Assembly: GCA_029940475.1 (NCBI GenBank) | Contig: JAPYUT010000017.1 | Location: 1 to 63,826, forward strand | Direction: 5' to 3' | DNA: 63,826 bases | DNA from: Verrucomicrobiales bacterium | GTDB taxonomy: Bacteria > Verrucomicrobiota > Verrucomicrobiia > Verrucomicrobiales > DEV007 | Shown here: one piece after another, positions 26,689 through 36,847 of the stretch | Position numbering within the stretch: the stretch's first letter is position 1 | Layout of the letters: the number at the start of each line of letters is the position of its first letter | The notes under the pieces: generated by a model | Seen by the model: only the letters and a program-made list of their open reading frames with translations | Told to the model about the DNA's origin: nothing | The model's database searches: none | Position numbers and translations under genes: made by a program

Positions 26689-27771
26689 TTACTGGCAGGC
26701 GACCGGGGCACCGCTTGCTGCAGATGCATATGCCGCATCGATTACCTTCATCAGGGTCAATGCCTGTTCCGGGGTATTGAGCGGCTCCTCAGTGCCCTCG
26801 ATCGCCAGGATGAAGTTGGCAGCGGACCTGATACGGCCCATATCCTCGCACTCTTCCACATCAATGCTTGTGTCAACGCGCTCGGCACCGTTCTGGCTGT
26901 AGATTTCACAGGTATCAATGGCGGTTTCATCGAGCCCATCTTCACCAAAGAGGCGCTCGACCTTGCCGCCGGATTTAGTGCCCTGAAAAACGACCGAGAC
27001 TTCCTCGCGCTTGATCATTTCCGCCCAGCTGATCTGGAAGGAGCAGACCTGCCCGCCTTCAAAGCTCACCATCCCGTGCGCTGCCGCCTCGACGTCAGTG
27101 GTGCCATCGTCATTGTCCGGTAGTCCCCATGGTCCCTTGAAATTCTTGTCAGTGATAAAGTCATCGAAGGTCTGTGCCAGCACATGGGCAGGTTTTGGAT
27201 AGCCCATGAAATACATTGCCAGATCCAGCATATGTAGCAGGTCAATGAGCGGACCACCGCCGGAGAGAGCCTTGGTGGTAAACCAGCCGCCGAATCCGGG
27301 AATGCCGGTGCGCCGGCACCACTTGGCCTGGGTAGAATTAATGGTACCGATATCCCCGGCATTGATCCTCTCCATGATGGCGTAGGACTCGGGCCGTGCA
27401 CGGTTGTTGAAGTTGAACATCAGCTGTTTCCCTGCCTTTTGCGCAGTGGCAAGCATTTCCTCAACTTCTCCGGCATTCAATGCGGGAGGTTTTTCGCAGA
27501 AGGTGTGTTTGCCTGCCTCCAGGGCCTGAATGGCGAGGGGCGCGTGAAACTTGTTGGGGACGATGATACTGACTGCATCGATTTCATCGAGTGCCAGCAT
27601 CTGAGCAACGTCCCCAAAGACCTTTGGAATTGCATTTTCATCGGCAACTTTCTGTGCCGCCTCCTCGTTGACGTCAGCAATTGCTGCGATCTCAGCTCCT
27701 GCCTGCTTGAATCCCTGAATATGATAGCTGACCATGCCGCCAGCTCCGATGATGCCTACTTTTGTTGCCAT
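26689..27771 (-). CDS. Gfo/Idh/MocA family oxidoreductase
   Basis: 360 aa. Rossmann motif KVGIIGAGGMVSYH, EKPPALNAGEVEEML with the catalytic Lys of the E-K-P motif, NFNNRARPESYAIMERI, and GGPLIDLLHMLDLAMYFMG (the family's D-x-x-x-H). It is distinct from its neighbour at 25489 rather than a recent duplicate: the two share only family motifs. Cytosolic; substrate unknown but probably a sugar or polyol derivative. Confidence 0.9.
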   Translation of the reverse strand: MATKVGIIGAGGMVSYHIQGFKQAGAEIAAIADVNEEAAQKVADENAIPKVFGDVAQMLALDEIDAVSIIVPNKFHAPLAIQALEAGKHTFCEKPPALNAGEVEEMLATAQKAGKQLMFNFNNRARPESYAIMERINAGDIGTINSTQAKWCRRTGIPGFGGWFTTKALSGGGPLIDLLHMLDLAMYFMGYPKPAHVLAQTFDDFITDKNFKGPWGLPDNDDGTTDVEAAAHGMVSFEGGQVCSFQISWAEMIKREEVSVVFQGTKSGGKVERLFGEDGLDETAIDTCEIYSQNGAERVDTSIDVEECEDMGRIRSAANFILAIEGTEEPLNTPEQALTLMKVIDAAYASAASGAPVACQ

Positions 27772-27971
27772 AGAAAGAAATGATTGGATTGTGATTTTAT
27801 GCAGGATTGTGGCTGAGGGAAGATTTTTTTAACACCTACTCGCGGCACATCCGGAAGCGCATGTGCAAATCGTTATTGCGCGCCTTGACCGGAACCTCCC
27901 TGAGGGTAGCGCTTTTCAGGGCACTGCCACTCAAATTCCAGCTTACCTGCCCGGGTTTTGCCAGGGCATTT

Positions 27972-29582
27972 CTAGTCACCGGCGCGCCGAATCTCCAAAA
28001 CCTCGGAAGCGTGGATATTGAGAAAATAACGTGAATTGTCGCGCACAATCAGGCGCGCTCCTTTTGAAATAATGGAATCAGCGAGAATTATTGATCCCGA
28101 GAGGGTTGTGATTACAAATTCCTTGGATTGTTTTTTCTGAATACTGGCGAGTTTCACCGCACGGACTTTACTCAAGGCAACTTCCCTCCTGCCAAAGATC
28201 GGCGACCATGTGGAAAACCCGCCTTCTTTGGTCATCCCCTGCAGTTTGGCTTCCACAAAATTGTTATTCTCAAGGAGGTATCCGGGAGGGGTTCCCTGCA
28301 ACATTAATCGCCATTCTCCCTCAACGGTTCCACCACGCATATCAATTACCGCGACAGCTGCACGCGGCAGCATGGTCAACCCTCCACCGGTCTCGAGGGT
28401 TACCGATTTCGAGTCAACATCCGTCACTTTTCCCACTACCAGCGATCCACCCTTGAGCCAAATTCTTCGATCAGGTGAAGGTGGTAATTTTCCGGCAGAG
28501 GCAACCGTTTCCGCCTCCACCTTGGAAAAACGAACAATTTGCACGTCTTCACTGGCAAAGGTTTGCGAAGAGTCCTGCCCTGCCTTACCCGGGGACAAAG
28601 GCTTACTGAGCACCCCGGAAACACGGATTGTTCCTGGCTCGAATGCCAGCTTACCGGCAAATTCATCGCCGGCATTAACGATAACACTTCCCTCAATGCC
28701 TGATCCAACAGCTGCGATTTCAGGCCTGCTGCCAATTTCAATTTTCTTGAGAGCTGGTGTGGTCGCGGCTTTAAAGTAAAGGCTGATACCGAATCTGCGG
28801 GCTATTGAATGGATGAATATACTGTGTTTTGGAGGCGCCTGTTCGTTCCAATTGCGCAGATAGTTTGCGAAGGAAATATCGTCCTTACCTTTGCCGCTAT
28901 TGAGGTATGCGACAGCTGGCCAGTGCTCAGGGTTGGTCTCGAAGGCACTTAGAAGGGCGAGTGCCACCCGGCCGTTTATCGGGCGATCAGTCGGGTTTTT
29001 ACTGAGGGTATCAGCATTTTTCTTGTAGAAATCAACAAGCGACATGCCATCAGGCATGGCGAATTTTTTTTCCAGGTCGCTGACATAGTCATGAATTGAC
29101 TCCGAGTATCCTTTCCAGTTGGGATAAGGAGCCTTTGTTTTCCAGTCCTTGGCCATTGCCCGCAGGGAGAACATCGAGGCAAGCTCGCAGAGAGCCTCCT
29201 CAAACCAAAGGTTTTTGCGACTGCCGTTGCGGAACCGGCACAGCACATGGCAGAACTCGTGGGCCACCTGGTAGGCATACTGGCACCAGAAGCGATTTCC
29301 CGTATTGAGCTCGACGATGATTTCGCCGCGAACATTGCGCTTAAAGAGGGTAATCGGGCCGGTGTTATTGCGACGAACGTTGAGCACTTCCTTTTCCTTT
29401 AAGTCGCCGAAGTGCCGATGTATTGAGTCACAGGAAGAGTGCAATACAGCCTTGATGTCATTGATCGAGGCTTCTCCCCAACCGGTCTTTTCCAGATGAA
29501 TCTGGTAGCCGCGGGTGCCATTTTGGGCCGATGCCGCTGAGAGCATCGCAAGGGCTATTATAAAGGAAATTGTCGCCTGCAT
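27972..29582 (-). CDS. Secreted gluzincin-like metallopeptidase domain protein
   Basis: About 536 aa. A signal peptide (ISFIIALAMLSAASA) precedes a domain with the zinc motif HEFCH (His108, Glu109, His112) and a downstream WFEEALCELAS that could supply the third, Glu, ligand, as in gluzincin peptidases. The C-terminal half is beta-rich with repeats such as GGSLVVGKVTDVDSKSVTLE and SGSIILADSIISKGARLIV. Exported protease function is inferred from the motif. ATG 29582 is chosen; a TTG at 29588 overlaps the stop of the preceding sulfatase gene. It is the last gene of the long minus-strand run. Confidence 0.75.
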   Translation of the reverse strand: MQATISFIIALAMLSAASAQNGTRGYQIHLEKTGWGEASINDIKAVLHSSCDSIHRHFGDLKEKEVLNVRRNNTGPITLFKRNVRGEIIVELNTGNRFWCQYAYQVAHEFCHVLCRFRNGSRKNLWFEEALCELASMFSLRAMAKDWKTKAPYPNWKGYSESIHDYVSDLEKKFAMPDGMSLVDFYKKNADTLSKNPTDRPINGRVALALLSAFETNPEHWPAVAYLNSGKGKDDISFANYLRNWNEQAPPKHSIFIHSIARRFGISLYFKAATTPALKKIEIGSRPEIAAVGSGIEGSVIVNAGDEFAGKLAFEPGTIRVSGVLSKPLSPGKAGQDSSQTFASEDVQIVRFSKVEAETVASAGKLPPSPDRRIWLKGGSLVVGKVTDVDSKSVTLETGGGLTMLPRAAVAVIDMRGGTVEGEWRLMLQGTPPGYLLENNNFVEAKLQGMTKEGGFSTWSPIFGRREVALSKVRAVKLASIQKKQSKEFVITTLSGSIILADSIISKGARLIVRDNSRYFLNIHASEVLEIRRAGD

Positions 29583-29584
29583 GT

Positions 29585-31927
29585 TCAAGGGAGAAGCTTT
29601 AATGGTTTCTTTGCAGGAATCGGGTCCGGCAGTGGAAGCTTGCGATCAGGCTCGCGGCCAAAGCCGTCAATATTAAGGGAGTCATCGACCGCCTCAATGA
29701 TAGCATAGGCGTTTTCCTTTGTGTCGAGCATTCCTCGTAGCGTCAGGTAGTGGATACCGTCACGTTCACCGTGACCTCCTGCATGGTTATGGCCGTTGAT
29801 CCAGGCGACAACCGTTCCCGCGTAAGGCTTCAGCGTTTCCAGTAATTGCGAATCGTTCCAAAGGTTGTGGCCGCGCCCGGCAGGGAAAATCGGGAAATGG
29901 TTGAAAAGGATGACTCGCTGCCCGGCATCACGGGCTGATGCGATTCTTGACAACATCCATTTGATCTGGGCCTCGCCCATCCCTCCGCAGTAGGTAGGGG
30001 GCTGCTCCTTGAGCTTTTTCCTGTAGGCAATCGATGCGGAGTCCTCCCTTGAGCCTTTCGGGTGGGCGTAGGTGCTCAGCTCGTTGCCGTCAAGCACGAT
30101 GAAGCGCCAGCCCTTGACGGCAAAGTCGTAGTAGCGCGCCGGCATTCCCAGCTTGTCCATCACCTTGCCTTTCCTTGCTTCTTTCACGGAAAAATCGTGA
30201 TTGCCAAGCAGGTGGTATCCAGGAGCGCGCAGTGAGCGGAAGATAGGGCCGACCACATCAAAGCTTGCCCAGTCGCGGTCGATGAAATCACCCAGGTGGA
30301 TGACGAAATCCAGGGATTCCCCATTGAGGTGCTCGACGGCCGTGGTGAGCTTTTCCTTGGCGAGCCTGTAATGGCGCGCGCCCTGGGCCGGGACATTGGC
30401 GAACTGGCAGTCGGCAATGGCGCCAAAGCGCAATGCCGGCCTTGTGGTGGACGAGTCAGCCTTGGCCGAGTCATTGTAGTCGTTACCGGCATCGCTGTTG
30501 GCGCATGACTTCTGCCATTGCTTCAACTTCGCATTCAGTTCCCTTACCAGTGGCTGGTGACCGGCGGAAATGTTCTTTTTCTCGTGGGGATCCTTGATCA
30601 GGTCATAGAGTTCCAGTGGTTTATTTTCCGCCTGAGAAGACTTATTCTTTTTATTGCCCTTGGGTGATACCAGCTTGTAGCGGTGGGTGACATAGGAGGC
30701 CATGCCGGCACTCTGGAAACCCATGGCCTTGGTGCGCTCCCTGATTTTTCCGTTGATGGCAGGGAGCAGATCAATGCCGTCATTTGGCCGGGTTTCCGGC
30801 ATTTTGAAGCCGATGGCACTCAAGATGGTCGGGACATAGTCAACGGTTCCTGCAGGAAAGTCGGTAATGCTGCCGGGCTTGACCTTTGCCGGCCATTCAA
30901 GCAGGCCCGGGACGCGGACCCCTCCTTCGTATAGGCTGCGCTTGCGACCGCGGAAGCCGCCGGTTCTCCCGGGTGCGGAGTTATTGCCCTCGGGGCCGTT
31001 ATCCGAACAGAACCAGAGCATTGTATTGTCGGCGACCCCTGCCTTTCTCAAGGTCTTACGCAGGCGCCCAACCTGTTCATCCATTGCGCTGATACAGCCG
31101 TAATAGTGTTTTTTATAGTCATCAAACTGCTTGTACATTGCGGAGTGCCTGGGACCGGCGACCACAGGCAGGTGGGGGGTGTGAAACCACACCAGTGCAA
31201 GGAACGGGTCGCCGTCAGCTGCCGCTGACTCGATGAAGGGAACGGCACGATCCATGATGACGCGGGAGTTGTCACCACGTAGGTTGCCGGCGACTTGTTT
31301 ACCCTTGTGATCCCAATAATTTGTTCCATAGGGGATCATGCCGGAGGTGTCCTCGAGCGGCTGCCACCAGTTCTTGCGACTGCTTCCCCCGGAGTGTTTT
31401 TTGGGCGTCCACATCGGGTCCCAGGTCGGGACCTTGGACTCGGTGGAGAAGCAAATATCAAAGCCGTTGTCCTGTGGGGGTGAGTAGTGTCTGACCCCGC
31501 GCGGACCGCCACGGTTGGCTTCGTTCACGGTCTTGGTCAGGGTGCCCACGTGCCACTTGCCGAAGTGGCCGGTGCGGTAACCTTTTTTCCTGAGCAGTTC
31601 GGCAAGGGTTATCTCCTCATCCTTCATATGCCCGGTATTGGCAAAATAGATGCCGTAACGGTAGGGGTGCCGGCCGGTGAGTACACTGCCGCGGGTCGGC
31701 GAGCAGACGGGTGCCGCGGCGTAGAAGCGGGTAAAGCGCAGGCCGCCGGCAGCCATGCTGTCCAGGTGGGGTGTTTTAATGATCTTATTGCCGTTAAAGC
31801 CGGTGTCGCCCCAGCCAAGGTCATCACACATGACCAGCACGATATTGGGAGATCCGGGGCCTGAGCCAACGGCGGTGAATGGCGAGTAGAGCAAGGGCAG
31901 GAGAAGAAACAGCAGGAAGTTTTTCAT
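29585..31927 (-). CDS. Secreted sulfatase fused to a calcineurin-like metallophosphoesterase
   Basis: 780 aa with signal peptide. Residues about 25-480 are a type I sulfatase: NIVLVMCDDLGWGD metal site, C75-S-P-T-R with the Cys converted to formylglycine, GKWHVG, and ICFSTE/FCSDNGPEG. Residues about 500-770 are a complete metallophosphoesterase: GAIADCQ (Asp506), HLGDFIDRD, LLGNHDF, FNHFPIF and NGHNHAGGH, the five metal-binding blocks. The two domains are joined by a short Asp/Ser/Thr-rich linker with no stop or frameshift, so the fusion is real in this sequence. Its ATG overlaps the glcF stop (ATGA). Substrate might be a sulfated and phosphorylated glycan or ester; this is inference. Confidence 0.9.
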   Translation of the reverse strand: MKNFLLFLLLPLLYSPFTAVGSGPGSPNIVLVMCDDLGWGDTGFNGNKIIKTPHLDSMAAGGLRFTRFYAAAPVCSPTRGSVLTGRHPYRYGIYFANTGHMKDEEITLAELLRKKGYRTGHFGKWHVGTLTKTVNEANRGGPRGVRHYSPPQDNGFDICFSTESKVPTWDPMWTPKKHSGGSSRKNWWQPLEDTSGMIPYGTNYWDHKGKQVAGNLRGDNSRVIMDRAVPFIESAAADGDPFLALVWFHTPHLPVVAGPRHSAMYKQFDDYKKHYYGCISAMDEQVGRLRKTLRKAGVADNTMLWFCSDNGPEGNNSAPGRTGGFRGRKRSLYEGGVRVPGLLEWPAKVKPGSITDFPAGTVDYVPTILSAIGFKMPETRPNDGIDLLPAINGKIRERTKAMGFQSAGMASYVTHRYKLVSPKGNKKNKSSQAENKPLELYDLIKDPHEKKNISAGHQPLVRELNAKLKQWQKSCANSDAGNDYNDSAKADSSTTRPALRFGAIADCQFANVPAQGARHYRLAKEKLTTAVEHLNGESLDFVIHLGDFIDRDWASFDVVGPIFRSLRAPGYHLLGNHDFSVKEARKGKVMDKLGMPARYYDFAVKGWRFIVLDGNELSTYAHPKGSREDSASIAYRKKLKEQPPTYCGGMGEAQIKWMLSRIASARDAGQRVILFNHFPIFPAGRGHNLWNDSQLLETLKPYAGTVVAWINGHNHAGGHGERDGIHYLTLRGMLDTKENAYAIIEAVDDSLNIDGFGREPDRKLPLPDPIPAKKPLKLLP

Positions 31928-33192
31928 GAGAGTTCGTTGCGGTAGGCAGCCGCCATGATTTCCACTGTATGGACAATGGGAATCCGGCAGTTAATTTTTT
32001 CCATATGATTCTTGAGCTGGGACAGGCAGCCAATATTGCCGGATGCTACCATGTCGGCACCCGTATCGGCAATAATCGCGGCTTTTTTCGCGCCAAGTTG
32101 CCCGGCAATTTCCGGATGGTCGAGGTTGTATGTTCCGGCGGAACCGCAACAAAGGTTGGCATCAGGCAACTCGATGAGTTCGATATCTGGAATTGATCGC
32201 AGCAGGCGTCGCGGCGCATCACGAACCCCCTGCGCGTGGGCAAGATGGCAGGCATCATGGTAGGCGATCTTCAGTTTTTTGCCGGGATCGGGTGGCGGCG
32301 CAAGGGTCATGGCATCAAGGAACACGGAAATGTCGCTGACCCTTGCCGCGAATGCCTGCGCAGCTTCAAGTTCCCGGGTGCCGGCGAGTATCAGTGGATA
32401 TTCCTGGAGTCCGGAACCACAGCCGGCGGCGTTGGTGATCACGGCATCAATTTCCCCGGCAAAGGCTTTCAGGTTTTGGCGTGCCTGGATGCGTGCACGG
32501 GGTCCGTCACCAATGTGCCAGGCCAGAGCGCCACAGCAGCCCTGTATTTTTGGGATGTCTACCTCGATGCCGTGGCGGGTCAAAATGTCGATGGTTGCCA
32601 GGTTGATCTGTGGCGCGAGTACCTGCTGGGCGCATCCACAAAGCAGGGCAATCCTGCCGCGTCGCTCACATCCCTGTGCCGGGTAGTGGCTTGAAAGTGT
32701 CTCCCGCGCCGGAATTCTCCCCGGCATCAGATCAAGTGGTGCACGCAGTGATCGCGGTAATATCCTGCGCAGCGGGCGCACAAGTGTGGCAAGCCTGGCG
32801 AGGCGGCGGAAGCGGTCAGGATGGGTCAGCGTTGCACTCAGGAACCTGCGTTTTAGACTGGAGAAAATTCCTCGACTGCGCCGTGACTCGGCGTAATCCC
32901 GGAAGGGGCTGATGAGTTCCCCGTATTCAACACCCGATGGGCACGTGGTTTCACATGCCAGACAGCCGAGGCAGCGGTCAACGTGGGGCAGTGCCCGGGA
33001 CAGTTCAAGATTGCCCTCGAGCACTTCCTTCATGAGCACAATCCTGCCGCGCGGGGAATCCATCTCCTGGCCGAGTTCCCGGTAAGTCGGGCAGTCCGGC
33101 AGACAGAAACCGCAGTGGACACAGGCTTCCACCGCCTTGGCCATGGCCTCGCCGTGTGCTCCCAGTTTTTCTACTGCAATTCTGTGCTTCAT
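31924..33192 (-). CDS. glcF: Glycolate oxidase iron-sulfur subunit GlcF
   Basis: 422 aa subunit that passes electrons from the GlcD flavin to the respiratory chain. Two [4Fe-4S] motifs, CVHCGFCLPDCP and CLGCLACETTCP, occupy the N-terminal third, and two CCG-domain motifs (GCCGALAWH, LCCGSAGTYN) the C-terminal part. Start is ATG 33192, one base after the glcE stop; the upstream open frame (to 33294) overlaps glcE and has no homology. Lactate- or other 2-hydroxyacid-oxidising complexes share this architecture, so the substrate is glycolate or a related hydroxyacid. Confidence 0.93.
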   Translation of the reverse strand: MKHRIAVEKLGAHGEAMAKAVEACVHCGFCLPDCPTYRELGQEMDSPRGRIVLMKEVLEGNLELSRALPHVDRCLGCLACETTCPSGVEYGELISPFRDYAESRRSRGIFSSLKRRFLSATLTHPDRFRRLARLATLVRPLRRILPRSLRAPLDLMPGRIPARETLSSHYPAQGCERRGRIALLCGCAQQVLAPQINLATIDILTRHGIEVDIPKIQGCCGALAWHIGDGPRARIQARQNLKAFAGEIDAVITNAAGCGSGLQEYPLILAGTRELEAAQAFAARVSDISVFLDAMTLAPPPDPGKKLKIAYHDACHLAHAQGVRDAPRRLLRSIPDIELIELPDANLCCGSAGTYNLDHPEIAGQLGAKKAAIIADTGADMVASGNIGCLSQLKNHMEKINCRIPIVHTVEIMAAAYRNELS

Positions 33193-33193
33193 T

Positions 33194-34285
33194 TCAGAGG
33201 GGGAGGAACTTTCCTTCGCGGTCCATTGCCGATTGGATTGTTGTTTCGGCTTCGGCAGCGGCCTTACAGCCAAGACGGGGATTGGCAATATCACCGCGCA
33301 ACGCGAGCCCGGAAAGCTTCATCCGGGTGAGGATATCATCAATGGCCGGCAGTCCTTCCCTGTCGGTATCGACATAGGCGACATTACCGGCGGCACTGTA
33401 GTGGCGGGTCGCCCCAATTTGCTCAAGGACAAGGTCGAGATCACCGACCAGTGAGGGGATGATCGCAACCTTGATCAGCGTGTCTGCTGTTGCCCATTGA
33501 AAATCTCGCAGGTGGCTCCAGATAGCGGATTCCATTTCCCCGATTTTACGGCTTGCCGGCAACTTTACAAATTCCTCCACAAGCCCGGCGGTGCGTTCAT
33601 TTGCCTGGTGGTTGCCGCCTATGCGAATTTCCAGGCGTCCGGGTGGAATGATATCAATGGCGAAGGGTTCAAAATGACTTCCGGCCAGGGCACATGCTGC
33701 GTTGAGTGCTGATTGGATATTGCCGAGATCAAAGCTCAGTGTCAGGTAGGCCTGCGGGGCGGGAAATACCTTGAAAGTGATCTCGTAGAGTATACCAAGC
33801 CGCCCGAGGCTGCCTACGAAGAGTTTTGGGAAGTCAAAACCTGCGGCATTCTTGACCACCTTGCCGCCGCCCTTGAGCTTTTTCCCGGAACCGTCGATAA
33901 ATTTTGCACCGATGATGAAGTCACGCACTCCACCGTAGCGGAACTGGCCGGGGCCGCTGAGGCCGGCGGCAACGGTGCCTCCCAGTGTTGCCCCTGCATT
34001 GGCCAGCGGCGGGTCAAATGGCAGGAACTGGCCGTGTTCAGAAAGTGCTTGGTTGATATCTTCCAGGGGGGTGCCGGCAAGGGCGGTAAACACGAACTCG
34101 TCGGGATCGTATTCGATAATTCCGTGCAGCGCGGTGAGGTCGATTCGGGTGACCTCGGAGGCAGCTTCTGCGGTTAACAGCGCGGGTTTGGTCTGGTTGC
34201 CGTGGGGGAGTACAATCCTTGACTCGGCGAAGCACTCAGCGAGTTCGTCGATGGTCCGGGGCAGGTGTTGTTGCTGGGAAGACAG
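33194..34285 (-). CDS. glcE: Glycolate oxidase FAD-binding subunit GlcE, apparently with a non-canonical start
   Basis: FAD-binding subunit homologous to GlcE. The first canonical start is a GTG at 34093 (VFTALAGTPLEDINQAL), but the in-frame sequence upstream continues the family's N-terminal FAD domain without a stop: PRTIDELAECFAESRIVLPHG, then RIDLTALHGIIEYDPDEF. No ATG, GTG or TTG occurs between the glcD stop and 34093 in this frame. Candidate starts are CTG 34285 or CTG 34264. Downstream features GGTVAAGLSGPGQFRYGGVRDF and VGSLGRLGILYEITFKVFP are typical. The feature end is placed at CTG 34285. Either a rare start codon is used or a base has changed. Confidence 0.8.
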   Translation of the reverse strand: MSSQQQHLPRTIDELAECFAESRIVLPHGNQTKPALLTAEAASEVTRIDLTALHGIIEYDPDEFVFTALAGTPLEDINQALSEHGQFLPFDPPLANAGATLGGTVAAGLSGPGQFRYGGVRDFIIGAKFIDGSGKKLKGGGKVVKNAAGFDFPKLFVGSLGRLGILYEITFKVFPAPQAYLTLSFDLGNIQSALNAACALAGSHFEPFAIDIIPPGRLEIRIGGNHQANERTAGLVEEFVKLPASRKIGEMESAIWSHLRDFQWATADTLIKVAIIPSLVGDLDLVLEQIGATRHYSAAGNVAYVDTDREGLPAIDDILTRMKLSGLALRGDIANPRLGCKAAAEAETTIQSAMDREGKFLPL

Positions 34286-34315
34286 TGGGTAGCTGGCGTT
34301 GTGATCCTGATTTTA

Positions 34316-35779
34316 TTATTCGCGGGAGATAATGCCCGCCTTCTCAAGGGGATGCAGGCCGTAAAGCGAGAGAGAGGGAGCCTCACCGGAGGGAAACATT
34401 TTACCACGATTGGCAATTTCCTTTGGGTCAAATCCGCGGCGGACACGGTGCATCAGGTCAATGTCATCCTGTGAATACATATCGGCCAAAAAGGCGCGTT
34501 TTTCCATGCCGACCCCGTGCTCACCTGTGATTGATCCGCCCATGGTTGTGCACATCCGTACAATTTCCGCAGCACATGCCTCTCCTTGCTCGAGTGCCCC
34601 CTCCACCCGGCCGTCATACATGATCAGGGGGTGCAGGTTACCGTCCCCGGCATGAAATACATTGGCAACGCGCACCTTGTGTCTTTCGGCGATTTCCCGA
34701 ATCTCACGCAATGCCCTGCCCAGCAGGCGCCTTGGCACCACGCCGTCCTGCACGATGAAATCAGGACTGAGGCGTCCAACGGCGGAGAAGGCACTCTTGC
34801 GCCCTTTCCATATTCGTGCCCGCTCGGAATCATCGCCCGCAATACGGATTACCTCGGCTCCGGAATTATTCAGCAGATCAGAGAGTCGTTCCTTGTCGTG
34901 CTCAACCTGCGACCTTGTGCCCTCGAGCTCGACGATCAGCACAGCCTCGCTATCCAGCGGGTAACCGGCGCCAACTGCGGCCTCGGCGGCCTCAATGGCG
35001 AGCTTGTCCATGATTTCAAGAGCTCCTGGAAGGAGCCTGGAGGCGATAATTTCCGACACGGTATCGCCCGCTTTTTCCAATGAATCATAAGAGGCAAATA
35101 GGGTGTGGAAACATTCCGGCTTTGGCACCAGGCGCAGGGTAATTTCCAGGGCAATCCCGAATAATCCCTCTGAGCCGCAGAACAGGCCGGTCACATCCGG
35201 ACCTGTTGACTCGGTACTGGCATTGCCAAGCTCGATGACCTTGCCCTCGGCGGTAACTGCCTTGATGCCGAGGACATGGTTTGATGTCATGCCGTATTTC
35301 AGGCAGTGAGCTCCGCCTGCATTGAATGCGACATTGCCTCCAATAGTGCAGATCTGCCCACTGGAAGGATCAGGGGCGAACTGCAGGCCATGAGGTTGAG
35401 CTGCCGCGGATACAGCGAGGTTGATCACGCCCGGCTGCACAACTGCCACCCGTCCGGCGGGATCGAGTTCAAGGATTTTGTCAAGGCGGTTGAGAGCGAT
35501 GACGATTCCATCGGCGTGAGGCAGTGAGCCACCCGAGAGGCTGGTGCCTGATCCGCGGGCGACAAATGGCACATTGCCTGCGTGGCATATTCTGACGGTC
35601 TCAATTACCTCTTCGGGAGTTTCCGCTATTACCACGGCACGCGGCCTGACAGCGAATGCTGTCAGGCCGTCTGATTCGTAGGCCGCAAGATGTGCCGGAT
35701 CAATGAGGAAGCGTTCATTGGGCAGCAGGCGCTGAAGTTTGCGCAGGACGTCATTACAGGTTTTCAAGGATCTGGGCAA
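34316..35779 (-). CDS. glcD: Glycolate oxidase flavoprotein subunit GlcD
   Basis: 487 aa catalytic subunit of the VAO/PCMH flavoprotein family, oxidising glycolate or another 2-hydroxyacid. FAD-binding motif [42 protein letters not shown] and the C-terminal [16 protein letters not shown] and [12 protein letters not shown] are characteristic. The start appears to be TTG 35779 (no nearby ATG). It ends with tandem TAA codons, and the glcE homology follows in the same frame. It is 36 bases downstream of the AEC permease gene. Confidence 0.94.
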   Translation of the reverse strand: MPRSLKTCNDVLRKLQRLLPNERFLIDPAHLAAYESDGLTAFAVRPRAVVIAETPEEVIETVRICHAGNVPFVARGSGTSLSGGSLPHADGIVIALNRLDKILELDPAGRVAVVQPGVINLAVSAAAQPHGLQFAPDPSSGQICTIGGNVAFNAGGAHCLKYGMTSNHVLGIKAVTAEGKVIELGNASTESTGPDVTGLFCGSEGLFGIALEITLRLVPKPECFHTLFASYDSLEKAGDTVSEIIASRLLPGALEIMDKLAIEAAEAAVGAGYPLDSEAVLIVELEGTRSQVEHDKERLSDLLNNSGAEVIRIAGDDSERARIWKGRKSAFSAVGRLSPDFIVQDGVVPRRLLGRALREIREIAERHKVRVANVFHAGDGNLHPLIMYDGRVEGALEQGEACAAEIVRMCTTMGGSITGEHGVGMEKRAFLADMYSQDDIDLMHRVRRGFDPKEIANRGKMFPSGEAPSLSLYGLHPLEKAGIISRE

Positions 35780-35815
35780 TCATACCCGGTAAGAAGGTTG
35801 ATAGAAAGCCCGCAG

Positions 35816-36781
35816 TTAAGGGCCGCTACTGTCAGTTATCCAGAGACCGAACACGATGACAGGGGGAATACTTAGAATTGACACAATCGTAGTTGCCATC
35901 ACGACCCGGACAGCAGTGGCAATATCTCCGCCATAGCGACGAACGAGGAGGATTGGGAATACGGCAGCCGGCATCGCGGCCTGAATCACAAGGATACGCT
36001 TCAGCTCAAGGGGTAGTGGCACAAGTCCCGCAAAGAGCAGCATTAGTGCCGGAAGAGCCAGGAGGCGAACTGCTATTGCCATGATAATTTCCGTGCAATG
36101 CCCGTTTTGCCGGGTTTCGTGAGTGGAGGAGTCTTGCAGCAGGTCGCGGATAATGGCTCCGATCAGCAGTAGGCTTACCGGCACCGCGCATGCCGAGAGC
36201 ATTGATATCGGCCGGGTGACAACTTCCGGAAGGTGGTTACCTTGCCCAAGTGCGTTGAGGACAAGGCAGGCAATCGTCGTGATAAGGGGAGTGTTGAGAA
36301 GATTTTTCAAGCCCCCTGATTTGCCGCCGGTGAGCATCATTATGGACGCTGTCCAGAGGGCTATCTCGACCCCGATTGAGAACATTAACTGAATGGGTAT
36401 AATCTCTTTTCCAAAGAGCGCGAAGAGGATGGGAATGGGGATGAATCCATAGTTCTGCAACCCGGCGGCAACGGCAAAGGTGCGGCGATGTTCTTCCTCC
36501 AGCTTTATTGATCCCGCCGCGAGATAAGCAATACCCAGCCCGATGACGACAAACAGGCCACCTGTGGCAGCAGCAGTGAACATGATTGCCGGGGAGCTAA
36601 GATGATTGTTGCCCAGAAGGTGATGAATAATGAACGCGGGAAAGAGCACATTAAGGACCAGGCTTACCAGTGAGGTGTCCGCCTGTGCCGATAGTATGCG
36701 TAAATTTCGCACAATATATCCCGCTGCTATTACCGCGAAGACCGGAATGCATGCGTTGAATATGGTGATGTAACTGGGCAC
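35816..36781 (-). CDS. AEC family (auxin efflux carrier-like) permease
   Basis: 321 aa with about ten hydrophobic helices. FNACIPVFAVIAAGYIVRNL at the N-terminus and the GLQNYGFIPIPILFALFG block in the middle are typical of bacterial AEC transporters, which often carry di- or hydroxycarboxylates such as malate or malonate. GTG start. Its position between N-acetylneuraminate lyase and glcD suggests uptake or export of an acid related to those reactions; glycolate, lactate or pyruvate are possibilities only. Confidence 0.85.
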   Translation of the reverse strand: MPSYITIFNACIPVFAVIAAGYIVRNLRILSAQADTSLVSLVLNVLFPAFIIHHLLGNNHLSSPAIMFTAAATGGLFVVIGLGIAYLAAGSIKLEEEHRRTFAVAAGLQNYGFIPIPILFALFGKEIIPIQLMFSIGVEIALWTASIMMLTGGKSGGLKNLLNTPLITTIACLVLNALGQGNHLPEVVTRPISMLSACAVPVSLLLIGAIIRDLLQDSSTHETRQNGHCTEIIMAIAVRLLALPALMLLFAGLVPLPLELKRILVIQAAMPAAVFPILLVRRYGGDIATAVRVVMATTIVSILSIPPVIVFGLWITDSSGP

Positions 36782-36847
36782 GAGCGTGCAGGGATAATGG
36801 CTGCCTTTTCCTTTTTCTCTGCCTACCGGAGGTTTACGCTCCCCCCG

